Counted from the stretch's first letter, positions 48,446-57,972 are shown. The stretch: DNA of 64,000 nt from Pseudomonadota bacterium (GCA_008501585.1 QQUN01000005.1:124001-188000); one strand, 5' to 3'. Notes: generated from the letters alone by a model not told the origin. Numbers and translations are program-made.

Positions 48446-49294
48446 ATGGATATCAAGAAAATCGGCGTCGTGGGTTCGGGCACCATGGGCAACGGCATTG
48501 CCCAGGCGTTTGCCGTGGCCGGCGTTGCCGTGGTGATGACCGATATTGCGCAGGCTGCGCTGGACAAGGCGCTGGCCACCGTATCGGGCAGCCTCGATCG
48601 CCTGATCAAGAAAGAGAAGATGACCGAGGACGGCAAGCAGGCCGCCGTGTCGCTGATCCAGACCTCGACCGACCTGGCCGCCCTGGCCGACTGCGACCTG
48701 ATCATCGAGGCGGCCACCGAGAATCTCGACATCAAGCTCAAGCTCTTCGCCCAGCTCGACCAGATCGCCCGCGCCGATGCGGTGCTGGCCTCCAACACCT
48801 CGTCGATCTCGATCACCAAGCTGGCCGCCGCCACGACGCGCCCGGCGCAGGTCATCGGCATGCACTTCTTCAATCCGGTGCCGATGATGGCGCTGGTCGA
48901 GCTGATCCGCGGCCTGCAGACCAGCGATGCCACCTACGCACTGACCGAAGCCGCGGTGGCCAAGGTGGGCAAGACGGCGGTGCAGGTGCGCAACAGCGCC
49001 GGGTTCGTGGTCAACCGCATGCTCTGCCCGATGATCAATGAAGCCATCTTCACCCTGCAGGAAGGGCTGGCCTCGGCCGAGGACATCGACACCGCCATGA
49101 AGCTCGGCGCCAATCACCCGATCGGCCCGCTGGCGCTGTGCGACCTGATCGGCCTCGATGTACAGCTGGCGGTGATGCAGGTGCTGTTCGAGGGCTTCAA
49201 GGATCCGAAATATCGCCCGGCACCGCTGCTGGTCGAGATGGTCGAGGCCGGTTACCTTGGCCGCAAGACGGGCAAGGGCTTCTTTACCTACTGA
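48446..49294 (+). CDS. hbd: 3-hydroxybutyryl-CoA dehydrogenase
   Basis: NAD(P)-dependent (S)-3-hydroxyacyl-CoA dehydrogenase, 282 residues, the normal length for the single-domain bacterial enzyme. [20 protein letters not shown] is the dinucleotide fold. [30 protein letters not shown] (catalytic His) and [18 protein letters not shown] are all conserved. It likely interconverts acetoacetyl-CoA and (S)-3-hydroxybutyryl-CoA in butanoate or fatty-acid metabolism, opposite in stereochemistry to the PhaB enzymes in the window. The start at 48446 is set by a GGAGAG site. Confidence 0.93.
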   Translation: MDIKKIGVVGSGTMGNGIAQAFAVAGVAVVMTDIAQAALDKALATVSGSLDRLIKKEKMTEDGKQAAVSLIQTSTDLAALADCDLIIEAATENLDIKLKLFAQLDQIARADAVLASNTSSISITKLAAATTRPAQVIGMHFFNPVPMMALVELIRGLQTSDATYALTEAAVAKVGKTAVQVRNSAGFVVNRMLCPMINEAIFTLQEGLASAEDIDTAMKLGANHPIGPLALCDLIGLDVQLAVMQVLFEGFKDPKYRPAPLLVEMVEAGYLGRKTGKGFFTY

Positions 49295-49486
49295 CAGATG
49301 GTGCGCCGGCCCCCAGCGGCGGGGCCGTGCGCGTGCCGAGCGGCCCGGCGCTTTCGCGGCCGCTCGGCTGCCGGGTCCGGTGCAAGGCCGGGCGATGCCT
49401 GTGTCACAAAACGATTTGCGGCAATCCGTTATCATCACGCCATATCGTGCGCTGCGCCAAAGCGCAGCCGACTCATGGAGTGATTG

Positions 49487-50932
49487 ATGCTGCTACAACC
49501 TGTCATCCTGTCCGGCGGCTCCGGAACGCGGCTCTGGCCGCTGTCGCGGGAGCAATACCCTAAACAACTGCTGGCGCTCGCGGGTGACGACACCATGCTG
49601 CAAGCGACCGCGACACGCCTCGACGGGCTGGCGGGCGAGTGTGTCGTGGCCGATCGCCCGATCGTGGTGTGCAACGAAGACTATCGCTTCATGACGGCCG
49701 AGCAGTTGCGTGCCGCCGGCAAGGCGAGCGACCGCATCATTCTCGAGCCGGTGGGGCGCAATACCGCACCGGCGCTGACGCTGGCGGCGCTGCTGGCGGT
49801 GGAGGACGGCGACGACCCTTTGCTGCTGGTGATGCCTGCCGATCATGTGATCGGTCATCGCGACATATTCCAGCAGGCGGTGGTGACCGGCGCGCGGCAG
49901 GCCGAACAGGGCGCGATGGTGACGTTTGGCATCGTGCCCGAGCGTGCGGAGACCGGGTATGGCTATATCCGGTGTGGCGGCACGGTGTCAGACGGGGTGC
50001 GCGCCATCGCCGAGTTCGTCGAAAAGCCCGATGCGACGACGGCGCAGGCCTATGTCGCCAGTGGCGATTACTTGTGGAACAGCGGCATCTTCCTGATGCG
50101 CGCCAGCACCTGGCTGAAGGCGATGGCACAGCTTCAGGCGCCGATGCTTGCGGCCTGCGAGCAGGCCATGGCCGGTCGCCGCCACGATGTCGATTTCGTG
50201 CGTATCGATGCCGACGCTTTCCGTGCCTGCCCCTCGGATTCGATCGACTATGCGGTCATGGAACCGTTGGCCGGGCGGGCGGATTTGGGGGTCGACGGCG
50301 TGGTGGTGCCGCTGGCGGCAGGGTGGTCTGACCTCGGTGCCTGGGATGCGTTGTGGCAGATTGCCGACAAGGACGCGCTGGGCAATGCGAGCCAGGGCGA
50401 TGTGCTGTTCGAGGATGTGCAGGGCAGTCTGGCGATTGCCACCGATCGCATGGTGGCGTGCGTCGGGGTCCGCGATGTGGTGGTGGTGGAAACACCGGAC
50501 GCGGTGATGGTGCTGGACAAGTCCCGCACCCAGGACGTGAAGAAGATCGTTACCCGGCTCAAGGCCGAGCAACGGCCGCAGGCGTCGGCACACCGCAAGA
50601 TCCATCGCCCCTGGGGGTATTACGATTCGATCGACCACGGCGAGCGTTTCCAGGTCAAGCGGATCGTCGTCAATCCCGGCGCCGCGCTCAGCCTGCAGAT
50701 GCACCATCACCGGGCCGAACACTGGATCGTGGTGAGCGGCACGGCACGGGTGACGCGGGGGGAGGAGACCTTTCTGCTTAGCGAGAACCAGTCGACCTAC
50801 ATTCCGCTGGGCACCACACACCGCCTGGAAAACCCCGGCCGGCTCCCGCTGGAGATGATCGAGGTGCAGTCGGGCAGCTATCTGGGTGAGGACGACATCG
50901 TCCGCTTCGAGGACACCTACGGCCGGCAGTGA
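49487..50932 (+). CDS. manC: Mannose-1-phosphate guanylyltransferase / mannose-6-phosphate isomerase
   Basis: Bifunctional enzyme of 481 residues. Nucleotidyltransferase domain: SGGSGTRLWPLSREQYPKQL at residues 9-28, ILEPVGRNTAPA and FVEKPD, joined to a C-terminal cupin isomerase domain (RPWGYYDSIDHGERFQVKRI, then QMHHHRAEHWIVVSGTA). It makes GDP-mannose for polysaccharides. The ATG at 49487 has GGAG at six bases; a TTG one codon earlier is rejected. No other polysaccharide genes are adjacent. Its 3' end overlaps the next convergent gene by 16 bases. Confidence 0.92.
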   Translation: MLLQPVILSGGSGTRLWPLSREQYPKQLLALAGDDTMLQATATRLDGLAGECVVADRPIVVCNEDYRFMTAEQLRAAGKASDRIILEPVGRNTAPALTLAALLAVEDGDDPLLLVMPADHVIGHRDIFQQAVVTGARQAEQGAMVTFGIVPERAETGYGYIRCGGTVSDGVRAIAEFVEKPDATTAQAYVASGDYLWNSGIFLMRASTWLKAMAQLQAPMLAACEQAMAGRRHDVDFVRIDADAFRACPSDSIDYAVMEPLAGRADLGVDGVVVPLAAGWSDLGAWDALWQIADKDALGNASQGDVLFEDVQGSLAIATDRMVACVGVRDVVVVETPDAVMVLDKSRTQDVKKIVTRLKAEQRPQASAHRKIHRPWGYYDSIDHGERFQVKRIVVNPGAALSLQMHHHRAEHWIVVSGTARVTRGEETFLLSENQSTYIPLGTTHRLENPGRLPLEMIEVQSGSYLGEDDIVRFEDTYGRQ

Positions 50933-51498
50933 TCGTCGTCGCCCTGCGGTTCCGGGACGAAACCGAAGCGTGGCGCGACCGCGCTTCGGCGGATGGGCGA
51001 CAGCGCTAGCCATCCGGTCGCCAGCGCAATGCCGGTGTCGGCAGGCCAGTGTGCCGGGTCGAGCAGCGTTGCCGGATCCGTGGGGGTGCCCGCGCGGTTG
51101 CACAGGCGCTCGATGGCTGCAGGCAGGTCGGCATCGTGGACCAGCCCGACCTGTGCGTCTGCCGTGCTGATGAGCAGATGGCCGTCGTCATCCAGCCAGG
51201 CGGCGACCGGGTGTGCCAGGGGCGTGCCGGTGTGGGTGGTCAGCTCGCCATCGAGGCCGAGGCGAAGCACCCATGGCGTATAGGCCAGCGACACGAAGAC
51301 CTGTTGCGGACCGTTCTGGAAATACCAGCGGCCCGCCGCGTCTGCCTGATAGTTGCGGGCAATGAAGCTGGTCAGGCCGGCATGCTCGATGACGGTGCCC
51401 GACACCCGCCAGCGACCGCGCGCATCCAGCGACAGCCAGCCGAAAACGGCCGGAACATCCGGCCATTTCGCCATGGCTGCGCGGACGGCGTCATCCAT
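50917..51498 (-). CDS. Conserved hypothetical protein (betaproteobacterial type)
   Basis: Soluble protein of 193 residues beginning MDDAVRAAMAKWPDVPAVFG, with RWYFQNGPQQVFVSLAYTPW in the first half. I recognise this as a conserved betaproteobacterial hypothetical of about this size, but not with a dependable family number. No catalytic motif, signal peptide or membrane segment is visible. It lies 12 bases downstream of bamD in the same direction, so it may be co-transcribed with it. Confidence 0.75.
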   Translation of the reverse strand: MDDAVRAAMAKWPDVPAVFGWLSLDARGRWRVSGTVIEHAGLTSFIARNYQADAAGRWYFQNGPQQVFVSLAYTPWVLRLGLDGELTTHTGTPLAHPVAAWLDDDGHLLISTADAQVGLVHDADLPAAIERLCNRAGTPTDPATLLDPAHWPADTGIALATGWLALSPIRRSAVAPRFGFVPEPQGDDDHCRP

Positions 51499-51510
51499 CG
51501 TGGCGCGTGC

Positions 51511-52308
51511 TCACCACAGTTGCCACCAGGGTTTGTCGCTCTTCGGGCCGCCGCTCAGGTAGATGCTCTGCGGGAAGTTGGCGTTGAGCACGCGCGCCGC
51601 GTCATCGCGCAGCTTGGGCATGCCGAGCTTGTCGTAGGCTTGCGTCAGGATGTAGAGCGCCTCTTCCGTGGCCGGTGTTTCCGGGTAGGTGGTCAGCGCG
51701 GACTGCGCGCGGTTGGCTGCGGCAAGGTAGGCGCCGCGCTTGAGGTAGTAGCGCGCCACATGGACTTCATGCCAGCCGAGCGCATTGACCAGATACTGCA
51801 TGCGCTGGCGCGAATCGTTGGCGTACCGGCTCTCCGGGAAGCGCTCAACCAGCTCGCGGAAGGTGTCGAAGGCTTCCTGCGAGGCACGCGGGTCGCGTTC
51901 GCTCAGGTCCTGGTTGGCCAGGCTGCCGAGCAGGCCGAGATCTTCATTGAAGTTGACCAGGCCTTTGAGGTAGTAGGCGTAGTCGACATTCGGGTGGTTG
52001 GGGTGGAGCTTGATGAAGCGATCGCAGGCGGCGAGGGCCGAGGCCGGCTCGTCCGACTTGTAATAGGCGTAAGCCGTTTCCAGCTGTGCCTGTTGCGCAT
52101 AGCGCCCGTACGGATAGCGGGCCTCGAGCTTTTCGAACATCTGGATGGCGCGATCGTAGCCGCCGTCCGACATGGATTCCTTGGCTTCCGAGTACAGGCG
52201 CTGAGCGTTCCATCCGGCGGTCTCGTCGTACTCGTCGGGTGTGGCGCTGCAGCCGGCCAGCAACAGGGCGCCGATTACCGCTAAACTGCGAAGGGTCATT
52301 TTGGCCAT
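51511..52308 (-). CDS. bamD: Outer membrane protein assembly factor BamD
   Basis: Outer-membrane lipoprotein of the BAM complex, 265 residues. The signal peptide ends LLLAGC, so Cys near residue 20 is lipidated. The body is TPR-like: AGWNAQRLYSEAKESMSDGG, then MFEKLEARYPYGRYAQQAQLE and the canonical FIKLHPNHPNVDYAYYLKG. The ATG at 52308 is used; a second ATG three codons later is equally possible. The divergent rluD gene starts only about 20 bases away. Confidence 0.94.
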   Translation of the reverse strand: MAKMTLRSLAVIGALLLAGCSATPDEYDETAGWNAQRLYSEAKESMSDGGYDRAIQMFEKLEARYPYGRYAQQAQLETAYAYYKSDEPASALAACDRFIKLHPNHPNVDYAYYLKGLVNFNEDLGLLGSLANQDLSERDPRASQEAFDTFRELVERFPESRYANDSRQRMQYLVNALGWHEVHVARYYLKRGAYLAAANRAQSALTTYPETPATEEALYILTQAYDKLGMPKLRDDAARVLNANFPQSIYLSGGPKSDKPWWQLW

Positions 52309-52328
52309 CGAAAACGCTCTTGTCTCTT

Positions 52329-53288
52329 GTGAATAATCGCGCGGATTATAGCGCAGACCCCGACGTGGATTCGGATCTGCCACTCATTGTGCCGGACGCC
52401 TGTGCCGGCATGCGTATTGACCAGGTCCTGGCGCAACTCATGCCGGATCAGTCCCGCAACCGGCTGCAATCGTGGGTCCGCGACGGGCGGGTGCTGGTCG
52501 ATGACCGCCAGGTGCCGCCCAAGTTCCGTGTCCGCGGCGGTGAGGGGCTGATCATCGATGTGCCGCCACCGCCCGAGGCGGTTGCCGACGCGCCCGAAGC
52601 GATTGATCTGGCCATCGTATTCGAAGATGCGGCGCTGATGGTGATCAACAAGCCGGCCGGGCTGGTGGTGCATCCGGGCAGCGGCAACTGGCAGGGCACC
52701 TTGCTCAATGCCTTGCTGTATCACTGTCCGGCGCTGTCACGGGTGCCGCGCGCCGGGATCGTCCATCGGCTCGACAAGGACACCAGCGGTCTGCTGGTGG
52801 TGGCCAAGACGCTGGCCGCACAAACCGATCTGGTCCGCCAGTTGCAGGCGCGTTCGGTGCACCGCGAGTACATGGCGCTGGCGCACGGGCAGCTCGATGT
52901 GGGCGGGACGGTCGATGCACCGATCGGCCGGCATCCGAGCCAGCGGACGCGCATGGCCGTGGTGGGGAATGGTCGGGAGGCGGTCACGCATTACTCGGTC
53001 GAGCGGCGGTTTGAGGAGTGCACGCTGGTGCGCTGCAAGCTGGAGACCGGGCGCACGCACCAGATCCGGGTGCACATGGCGCATATCGGGCACCCGCTGG
53101 TGGGCGATCCGGTGTATGGCCGGCGCCGCTGCCGGTCCGAACACCTGCAGGCCTTTTCGCGGCAAGCATTGCATGCGCTCCAGCTCGGCCTTGTTCATCC
53201 GGTCAGTGGGGAGACCCTGTCATGGCAGGCGCCGATGCCGGCCGATATGCTGGCGCTGCTCGCCGCCGTCGAGCGGGGTGACGCATGA
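52329..53288 (+). CDS. rluD: 23S rRNA pseudouridine synthase RluD
   Basis: Modifies uridines of 23S rRNA helix 69. The protein is 319 residues with an S4 domain (MRIDQVLAQLMPDQSRNRLQ) and a catalytic domain. The catalytic Asp lies in GIVHRLDKDTSGLLVVAKT, and LETGRTHQIRVHMAHIGHPL is conserved. The GTG at 52329 is the earliest start compatible with the family N-terminus and the bamD start; no strong ribosome-binding site is visible. It overlaps pgeF by ATGA. Confidence 0.92.
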   Translation: MNNRADYSADPDVDSDLPLIVPDACAGMRIDQVLAQLMPDQSRNRLQSWVRDGRVLVDDRQVPPKFRVRGGEGLIIDVPPPPEAVADAPEAIDLAIVFEDAALMVINKPAGLVVHPGSGNWQGTLLNALLYHCPALSRVPRAGIVHRLDKDTSGLLVVAKTLAAQTDLVRQLQARSVHREYMALAHGQLDVGGTVDAPIGRHPSQRTRMAVVGNGREAVTHYSVERRFEECTLVRCKLETGRTHQIRVHMAHIGHPLVGDPVYGRRRCRSEHLQAFSRQALHALQLGLVHPVSGETLSWQAPMPADMLALLAAVERGDA

Positions 53289-54031
53289 GGCGTCCGGTGG
53301 TGATCACGCCGGATTGGCCCGCCCCGCCCGGTGTGCACGCCTTGATGACCACGCGGGTCGGCGGTGTCAGTACCGGCCCGTTCGCCAGTCTCAATCTGGG
53401 CGACCACGTCGGTGATGCGCCGGCGGCCGTCGCTGCCAACCGGCGTGCCTTGACGGCATGGTGTCCGGCCCCGCCGCGCTGGCTGAATCAGGTGCATGGT
53501 GTCGAGGTGGTGCCGGCGGCGTCCATCGAGGCCGCCGTCGATGCCGATGCGTCGTTTGCTCGGCGCGAGGATGTGGTTTGTGCGGTCATGACCGCGGACT
53601 GCCTGCCGGTGCTGTTCTGTGACACGAAGGGGGCGGTGGTTGCTGCGGCGCACGCCGGGTGGCGCGGGCTTCATGCGGGGGTGCTCGAGCAGACGGTGGC
53701 GCGCATGCAGGTGCCGCCGGGCGACGTCATGGCCTGGCTCGGCGCGGCCATCGGGCCGGACGCCTTCGAGGTGGGCGACGAGGTGCGAGCGGCCTTCGTG
53801 GCGCACGAGGCGGCAGCGGCGGCGGCCTTTCGTCCGGGGCGGGTGCCGGGGAAGTGGTTGGCGGATCTCTACGCACTGGCGCGGCAGCGGTTGGCCGCTT
53901 GTGGCGTGACGCGGGTGTATGGCGGCGATCTGTGTACCGTCAGCGATCCGCAGCGGTTTTTTTCCTATCGGCGTGACGGGCAGACTGGACGGATGGCGGC
54001 CATGGTCTGGCGCACGGCCTCGCCGGGGTAG
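53285..54031 (+). CDS. pgeF: Peptidoglycan editing factor PgeF (YfiH, laccase-domain)
   Basis: Protein of 248 residues of the YfiH/CNF1-like fold once called multicopper polyphenol oxidase. LNQVHGVEVV, CAVMTADCLPVLFCD, AAHAGWRGLHAGVLE and WLGAAIGPDAFEVGDEV supply the conserved His and Cys residues. In E. coli the homologue corrects mis-incorporated L-serine in peptidoglycan precursors. Translationally coupled to rluD by an ATGA overlap, an arrangement frequent in Proteobacteria. Confidence 0.9.
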   Translation: MRRPVVITPDWPAPPGVHALMTTRVGGVSTGPFASLNLGDHVGDAPAAVAANRRALTAWCPAPPRWLNQVHGVEVVPAASIEAAVDADASFARREDVVCAVMTADCLPVLFCDTKGAVVAAAHAGWRGLHAGVLEQTVARMQVPPGDVMAWLGAAIGPDAFEVGDEVRAAFVAHEAAAAAAFRPGRVPGKWLADLYALARQRLAACGVTRVYGGDLCTVSDPQRFFSYRRDGQTGRMAAMVWRTASPG

Positions 54032-54152
54032 GCCTTGACGGCCGCAAGGCGTGTCGTCATCGGGCGGCTGTTGTGGTTTTTTGACCGCGGCAGGGAGGAA
54101 GAAATCCGCCTTGCGAGGCGCGAGACAATTGCGTGATCGCGCGGCGCGGGTA

Positions 54153-54374
54153 TTATTGATTCCGGTCGGATGTGTTTTGGTCCGCTCCGGCGTCAATGCC
54201 GTCGTCTTTTTCGCGCAGTTTCCGACGGCGTGCCGGCGTGCCGAACAGCCATAAGAAGAGACTCATTGGCAACAGGCCGAGAAAAATAAAGGTAAGCACT
54301 CCGCCGACCACCGTGGTGTCGGAGATGGCTGCCAAGAGGGCAACATAGAGCCAGGCGATAGCAATGATGTACAT
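54153..54374 (-). CDS. Small membrane protein of unknown function
   Basis: Protein of 73 residues with two hydrophobic helices (MYIIAIAWLYVALLAAIS, then a second helix through FIFLGLLPMSLFLWLFG) and a charged C-terminal tail (ARRRKLREKDDG). Proteins of this form occur beside phaC in several betaproteobacteria, as far as I recall. It is divergent from phaC with a 67-base gap. No function can be given. Confidence 0.65.
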   Translation of the reverse strand: MYIIAIAWLYVALLAAISDTTVVGGVLTFIFLGLLPMSLFLWLFGTPARRRKLREKDDGIDAGADQNTSDRNQ

Positions 54375-54441
54375 CGCGTGATTGTATCGCCCTTCGTGCA
54401 CCCGTTCGTCGCCAGTGGCGCGGGCGGTTCAGGGAGACAGA

Positions 54442-56169
54442 ATGACCGACAGCAAGACGCCCACGTTCCCCAACGTGACCGAGATGTTGAAATTCGGCGA
54501 GCAGTTCGCCAAGCAGTTTTTCGATGTGGTTGGCAAGCACAGCCAGACTCTCCAGCAGACGAGCAGCAAGGTGCCGCTACCGGAAACCGAAGCCCTGAGC
54601 GCGCTGCAAAAGGCGTTCGCCCAGCGCCATGTGGCCTTGTGGTCGCACATGCTGCAGCGCCAGCCGGGGGCGACCGCCGAGCCGCTGGTTCAGCCCCCGC
54701 GAGGCGATCGGCGTTTCTCCGCCGAAGCCTGGCAGGAAAGCCCCATGTACGACTACATGCGCCAGGCCTACCTGCTCAACGCCGAGTTCCTCACCCAGGT
54801 GGCCGATGCCTTGCCGATGGCAGATGGCCGGGCAAAGGCGAAAATGCAGTTCCTGACGCGTCAGTACGTCGACGCGCTGGCCCCGAGCAATTTCGCCGCC
54901 ACCAACCCGGAGTTCATCAAGAAGGCGCTGGAGACCAAGGGCGAGAGCATTTCGGCCGGCATCCAGAACCTGCTGGCCGACATGGAGAAGGGCCGCATTT
55001 CGATGACCGACGACGGCGCGTTCGAGGTCGGCCGCAACCTGGCGACCACGCCGGGCGCGGTGATCTACGAAAACCCGCTGATGCAGCTCATCCAGTATTC
55101 GCCGCTGACCGACAAGGTGGCCGCGACGCCGCTGCTCATCGTGCCGCCGTGCATCAACAAGTTCTACATCATGGATCTGCAGGCGCATAACTCGTTGGTG
55201 CGCTTCATCGTCGAACAAGGTTTCACGGTGTTCCTGGTGTCCTGGAAGAACCCGAAAGAAGACCTCTCCCAGGCGACCTGGGACGACTACCTCGAAAAGG
55301 GGCCGCTCACCGCACTCGATGTGGTCAGGCAGGTGACCGGGGTCAAGAAGCCGAACGTGCTCGGTTTTTGCGTTGGCGGCACCTTGCTGACCTCGGCGCT
55401 GGCGGTGGCCAAAGGCCGTGGTGAGGATCCGGTCGAGAGCCTGACGCTGATGACGACGCTGCTCGACTTTGCCGATGCAGGCGAGCTGGGCTGCCTGGTC
55501 GATGAAACCTCGGTGGCGGCGCGTGAAGCCACCATCGGCAAGGGCGGCCTCTTGCCGGGCCAGGAACTGGCGAATGTCTTCTCCGCGCTGCGCGCCAACG
55601 ATCTGGTGTGGCAATACGTCGTTGGCAACTACCTCAAGGGTGACAAGCCCGCCGCATTCGACCTGCTGTACTGGAATTCGGACAGCACCAACCTGCCCGG
55701 GCCGTTCCTGGCGTGGTATCTGCGGAACATGTACCTGGAAAACAACCTGCGGGTGCCGGGGCGCCTGAAAATGCTCGGCGTCAAGGTAGACCTGGGCAAG
55801 GTGGATGTGCCGGCCTATCTGCTGGCGGCGCGCGAGGATCATATCGTGCCCTGGCAGAGTGCCTATCTGGTGCGCAAGCTGCTCGGGGGTGAGACGACCT
55901 TTGTGCTGGGCGCCAGCGGGCACATTGCGGGGGCGATCAATCCCGCAAGCAAGAATCGTCGCAGCTACTGGACCGGTGAGGCGCAGTCGGCCGATCCGGA
56001 CGAATGGCTCGATAGCGCGCAGGAGCAGCCGGGCAGCTGGTGGTTGCACTGGATCGAGTGGCTCAAGACGCGTGGCGGCAAGCAGGTGGCCGCGCGCGGT
56101 CGCCTCGGCAGCACGACCTACGAGGCCATCGAGCCGGCACCAGGGCGCTACGTGAAGGAAAAGTCCTGA
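54442..56169 (+). CDS. phaC: Class I poly(3-hydroxyalkanoate) polymerase
   Basis: Polymerises (R)-3-hydroxyacyl-CoA into storage polyester on granule surfaces, 575 residues. The lipase-like box GFCVGGT contains the nucleophile Cys 310. The Asp-His partners are in LAAREDHIVPWQSAY and GASGHIAGAINP. The N-terminal region resembles class I enzymes of Cupriavidus type. The ATG at 54442 has an AGGGAG site; an in-frame start at 54382 lies within the divergent promoter gap and is rejected. Confidence 0.95.
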   Translation: MTDSKTPTFPNVTEMLKFGEQFAKQFFDVVGKHSQTLQQTSSKVPLPETEALSALQKAFAQRHVALWSHMLQRQPGATAEPLVQPPRGDRRFSAEAWQESPMYDYMRQAYLLNAEFLTQVADALPMADGRAKAKMQFLTRQYVDALAPSNFAATNPEFIKKALETKGESISAGIQNLLADMEKGRISMTDDGAFEVGRNLATTPGAVIYENPLMQLIQYSPLTDKVAATPLLIVPPCINKFYIMDLQAHNSLVRFIVEQGFTVFLVSWKNPKEDLSQATWDDYLEKGPLTALDVVRQVTGVKKPNVLGFCVGGTLLTSALAVAKGRGEDPVESLTLMTTLLDFADAGELGCLVDETSVAAREATIGKGGLLPGQELANVFSALRANDLVWQYVVGNYLKGDKPAAFDLLYWNSDSTNLPGPFLAWYLRNMYLENNLRVPGRLKMLGVKVDLGKVDVPAYLLAAREDHIVPWQSAYLVRKLLGGETTFVLGASGHIAGAINPASKNRRSYWTGEAQSADPDEWLDSAQEQPGSWWLHWIEWLKTRGGKQVAARGRLGSTTYEAIEPAPGRYVKEKS

Positions 56170-56195
56170 CGCCGGATGGTGAGCGAAATTTGTTG

Positions 56196-56224
56196 CCCGA
56201 CAGAGAGAGTGGGGCACTGTCGGG
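56196..56224 (+). other. Hairpin between phaC and phaB
   Basis: CCCGACAG (56196-56203) pairs exactly with CTGTCGGG (56217-56224) around a 13-base loop. There is no T-run, so it is more likely an mRNA-processing or stability element than a terminator. It lies 26 bases after the phaC stop codon. Confidence 0.4.
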
Positions 56225-56266
56225 GGTGTCGATGCCCCGTTGATAAAGAAGGGAGAGGAGAGAGAT

Positions 56267-57007
56267 ATGGCGCGTATTGCACTGGTAACGGGTGGTATGG
56301 GCGGCCTCGGTGAGGCGGTCTGCATCAAGCTGGCAGCGCTTGGCTATCGCGTGGTGACCACGCACTCGCCGGGCAACGACAAGGCGGCAGAATGGCTCCA
56401 GTCGATGAATGGCATGGGCTACGGCTTCCGTGCCGTTCCCTGCGATGTGTCGGACTTCGATTCGGCCAAGGAGTGTGTGGCGCGTGTCACCGCTGACGTC
56501 GGCCCGGTCGATGTGCTGGTCAACAACGCCGGTATCACGCGTGACATGACCTTCAAGAAGATGACCAAGGCAGACTGGGATGCGGTGATCAGCACCAACC
56601 TCGACAGTGTGTTCAACATGACCAAGCAGGTGATCGATGGCATGGTCGAGCGCAAGTGGGGGCGTATCATCAACGTGTCGTCGGTCAATGGCCAGAAAGG
56701 CGCTTTCGGCCAGACCAACTACTCGGCCGCCAAGGCCGGCATGCACGGCTTCACCAAGGCGCTGGCGCTGGAAGTGGCGCGCAATGGCGTGACGGTGAAC
56801 ACCATTTCTCCGGGCTACATCGGCACCAAGATGGTCATGGCGATCCCGCAGGAAATCCTGGATTCCAAGATTCTCCCGCAGATTCCCGTCTCTCGTCTGG
56901 GCAAGCCGGAAGAGATTGCCGGCCTGGTGGCCTATCTGTCGTCCGAGGAAGCCGCGTTCGTGACGGGCGCCAATATCTCGATCAACGGTGGTCAGCACAT
57001 GTTCTGA
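56267..57007 (+). CDS. phaB: Acetoacetyl-CoA reductase, first copy
   Basis: NADPH-dependent short-chain dehydrogenase, 246 residues, that makes (R)-3-hydroxybutyryl-CoA for PhaC. IALVTGGMGGLGEAVCIKLA is the Rossmann fold, NNAGITRD is conserved, and the catalytic Ser-Tyr-Lys lies in SSVNGQKGAFGQTNYSAAK. The overall pattern is close to PhaB of Cupriavidus. The ATG at 56267 has a purine-rich GGGAGAGGAGAG site; an in-frame ATG nine codons upstream falls inside it. A terminator follows, so it is transcriptionally separable from the second copy. Confidence 0.93.
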   Translation: MARIALVTGGMGGLGEAVCIKLAALGYRVVTTHSPGNDKAAEWLQSMNGMGYGFRAVPCDVSDFDSAKECVARVTADVGPVDVLVNNAGITRDMTFKKMTKADWDAVISTNLDSVFNMTKQVIDGMVERKWGRIINVSSVNGQKGAFGQTNYSAAKAGMHGFTKALALEVARNGVTVNTISPGYIGTKMVMAIPQEILDSKILPQIPVSRLGKPEEIAGLVAYLSSEEAAFVTGANISINGGQHMF

Positions 57008-57030
57008 CCGCCCCGGTCAGTCATGCCAGA

Positions 57031-57057
57031 GGGCGCACTTCGGTGCGCCTTCTTTTT
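57031..57057 (+). terminator. Intrinsic terminator after first phaB
   Basis: GGCGCAC-TTCG-GTGCGCC (57032-57049) with a stable TTCG tetraloop, followed by TTCTTTTT. Located 24 bases after the stop codon. Confidence 0.9.
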
Positions 57058-57100
57058 GTCGAATGATGTTGCGACGCAATATTTTCTTTCCTTTTGTGCT

Positions 57101-57106
57101 TATAAT
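57101..57106 (+). promoter_or_regulatory. -10 element of the second phaB promoter
   Basis: TATAAT, a perfect -10 match, preceded by an AT-rich tract; no convincing -35 is visible at 16-18 bases. It lies between the first phaB terminator and the second phaB, giving a leader of about 90 bases. This suggests the paralogue has its own promoter. Confidence 0.5.
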
Positions 57107-57202
57107 CGGGTCAAGGTCGATCGTGCATTGCGCAATTCTGCGAGGGGTGCGTTGGTTCGTGTGCGAAGGCCCAAGACACGTACAAGCAACTAGGGGGTTG
57201 AT

Positions 57203-57943
57203 ATGACCAAGAAAATCGCGTTGGTTACCGGTGCAATGGGTGGCCTCGGTACCGCCATCTGTCAGGCGTTTGCCAAGGAAGGCATGACTGTCGTGGCGAA
57301 CTGCCTGCCCGGCTACTCGGAAAAAGGCTCCTGGCTCGAAGCCCAGAAGGCACAAGGGTTCGAGTTTCTGGTGGCCGAGGGTGATGTGTCGGACTACGAG
57401 TCCTGCAAGGAAATGGTTGAAAAGATTGAAGCGGAGATCGGCGCTGTCGACGTGCTGGTGAACAACGCCGGCATCACCCGCGACAAGTTTTTCCCCAAGA
57501 TGGAAACCGGCCAGTGGCAGGCGGTGATCAACACCAACCTGAACAGCCTGTTCAACGTCACGCACCATATCTCGCCGAAGATGGCTGAACGTGGCTGGGG
57601 CCGCATCATCAACATCTCGTCGGTCAACGGCGTCAAGGGCCAGGCCGGCCAGACCAACTACTCGACGGCCAAGGCCGGCGTGCTGGGCTTCACCAAGGCG
57701 CTGGCGCAGGAGCTGGCCACCAAGGGTGTGACGGTCAACGCCATTGCGCCGGGCTACATCGCCACGGACATGGTCATGGCCATCCGTGAAGATGTCCGCC
57801 AGGCCATCACCGACACCGTGCCGATGAAGCGCCTGGGCAAGCCGGAAGAAATCGGCGGCTTGTGTGCCTACCTGGCGTCGGAAATGGCCGGCTACATCAC
57901 CGGCTCGACGGTGAACATCAACGGTGGCCTGCACATGGCGTAA
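57203..57943 (+). CDS. phaB: Acetoacetyl-CoA reductase, second copy
   Basis: Second short-chain dehydrogenase of 246 residues. It has the same motifs as the preceding copy (VTGAMGGLGTAICQAFAKEG, NNAGITRD) and the catalytic SSVNGVKGQAGQTNYSTAK segment. The two proteins align without gaps over most of their length but differ throughout, so this is an old duplication rather than a recent one. The ribosome-binding site is AGGGGG. The promoter and terminator on either side indicate independent expression. Confidence 0.93.
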   Translation: MTKKIALVTGAMGGLGTAICQAFAKEGMTVVANCLPGYSEKGSWLEAQKAQGFEFLVAEGDVSDYESCKEMVEKIEAEIGAVDVLVNNAGITRDKFFPKMETGQWQAVINTNLNSLFNVTHHISPKMAERGWGRIINISSVNGVKGQAGQTNYSTAKAGVLGFTKALAQELATKGVTVNAIAPGYIATDMVMAIREDVRQAITDTVPMKRLGKPEEIGGLCAYLASEMAGYITGSTVNINGGLHMA

Positions 57944-57972
57944 GTTTGCCGCGTTGCGAAAACGGTCACACC

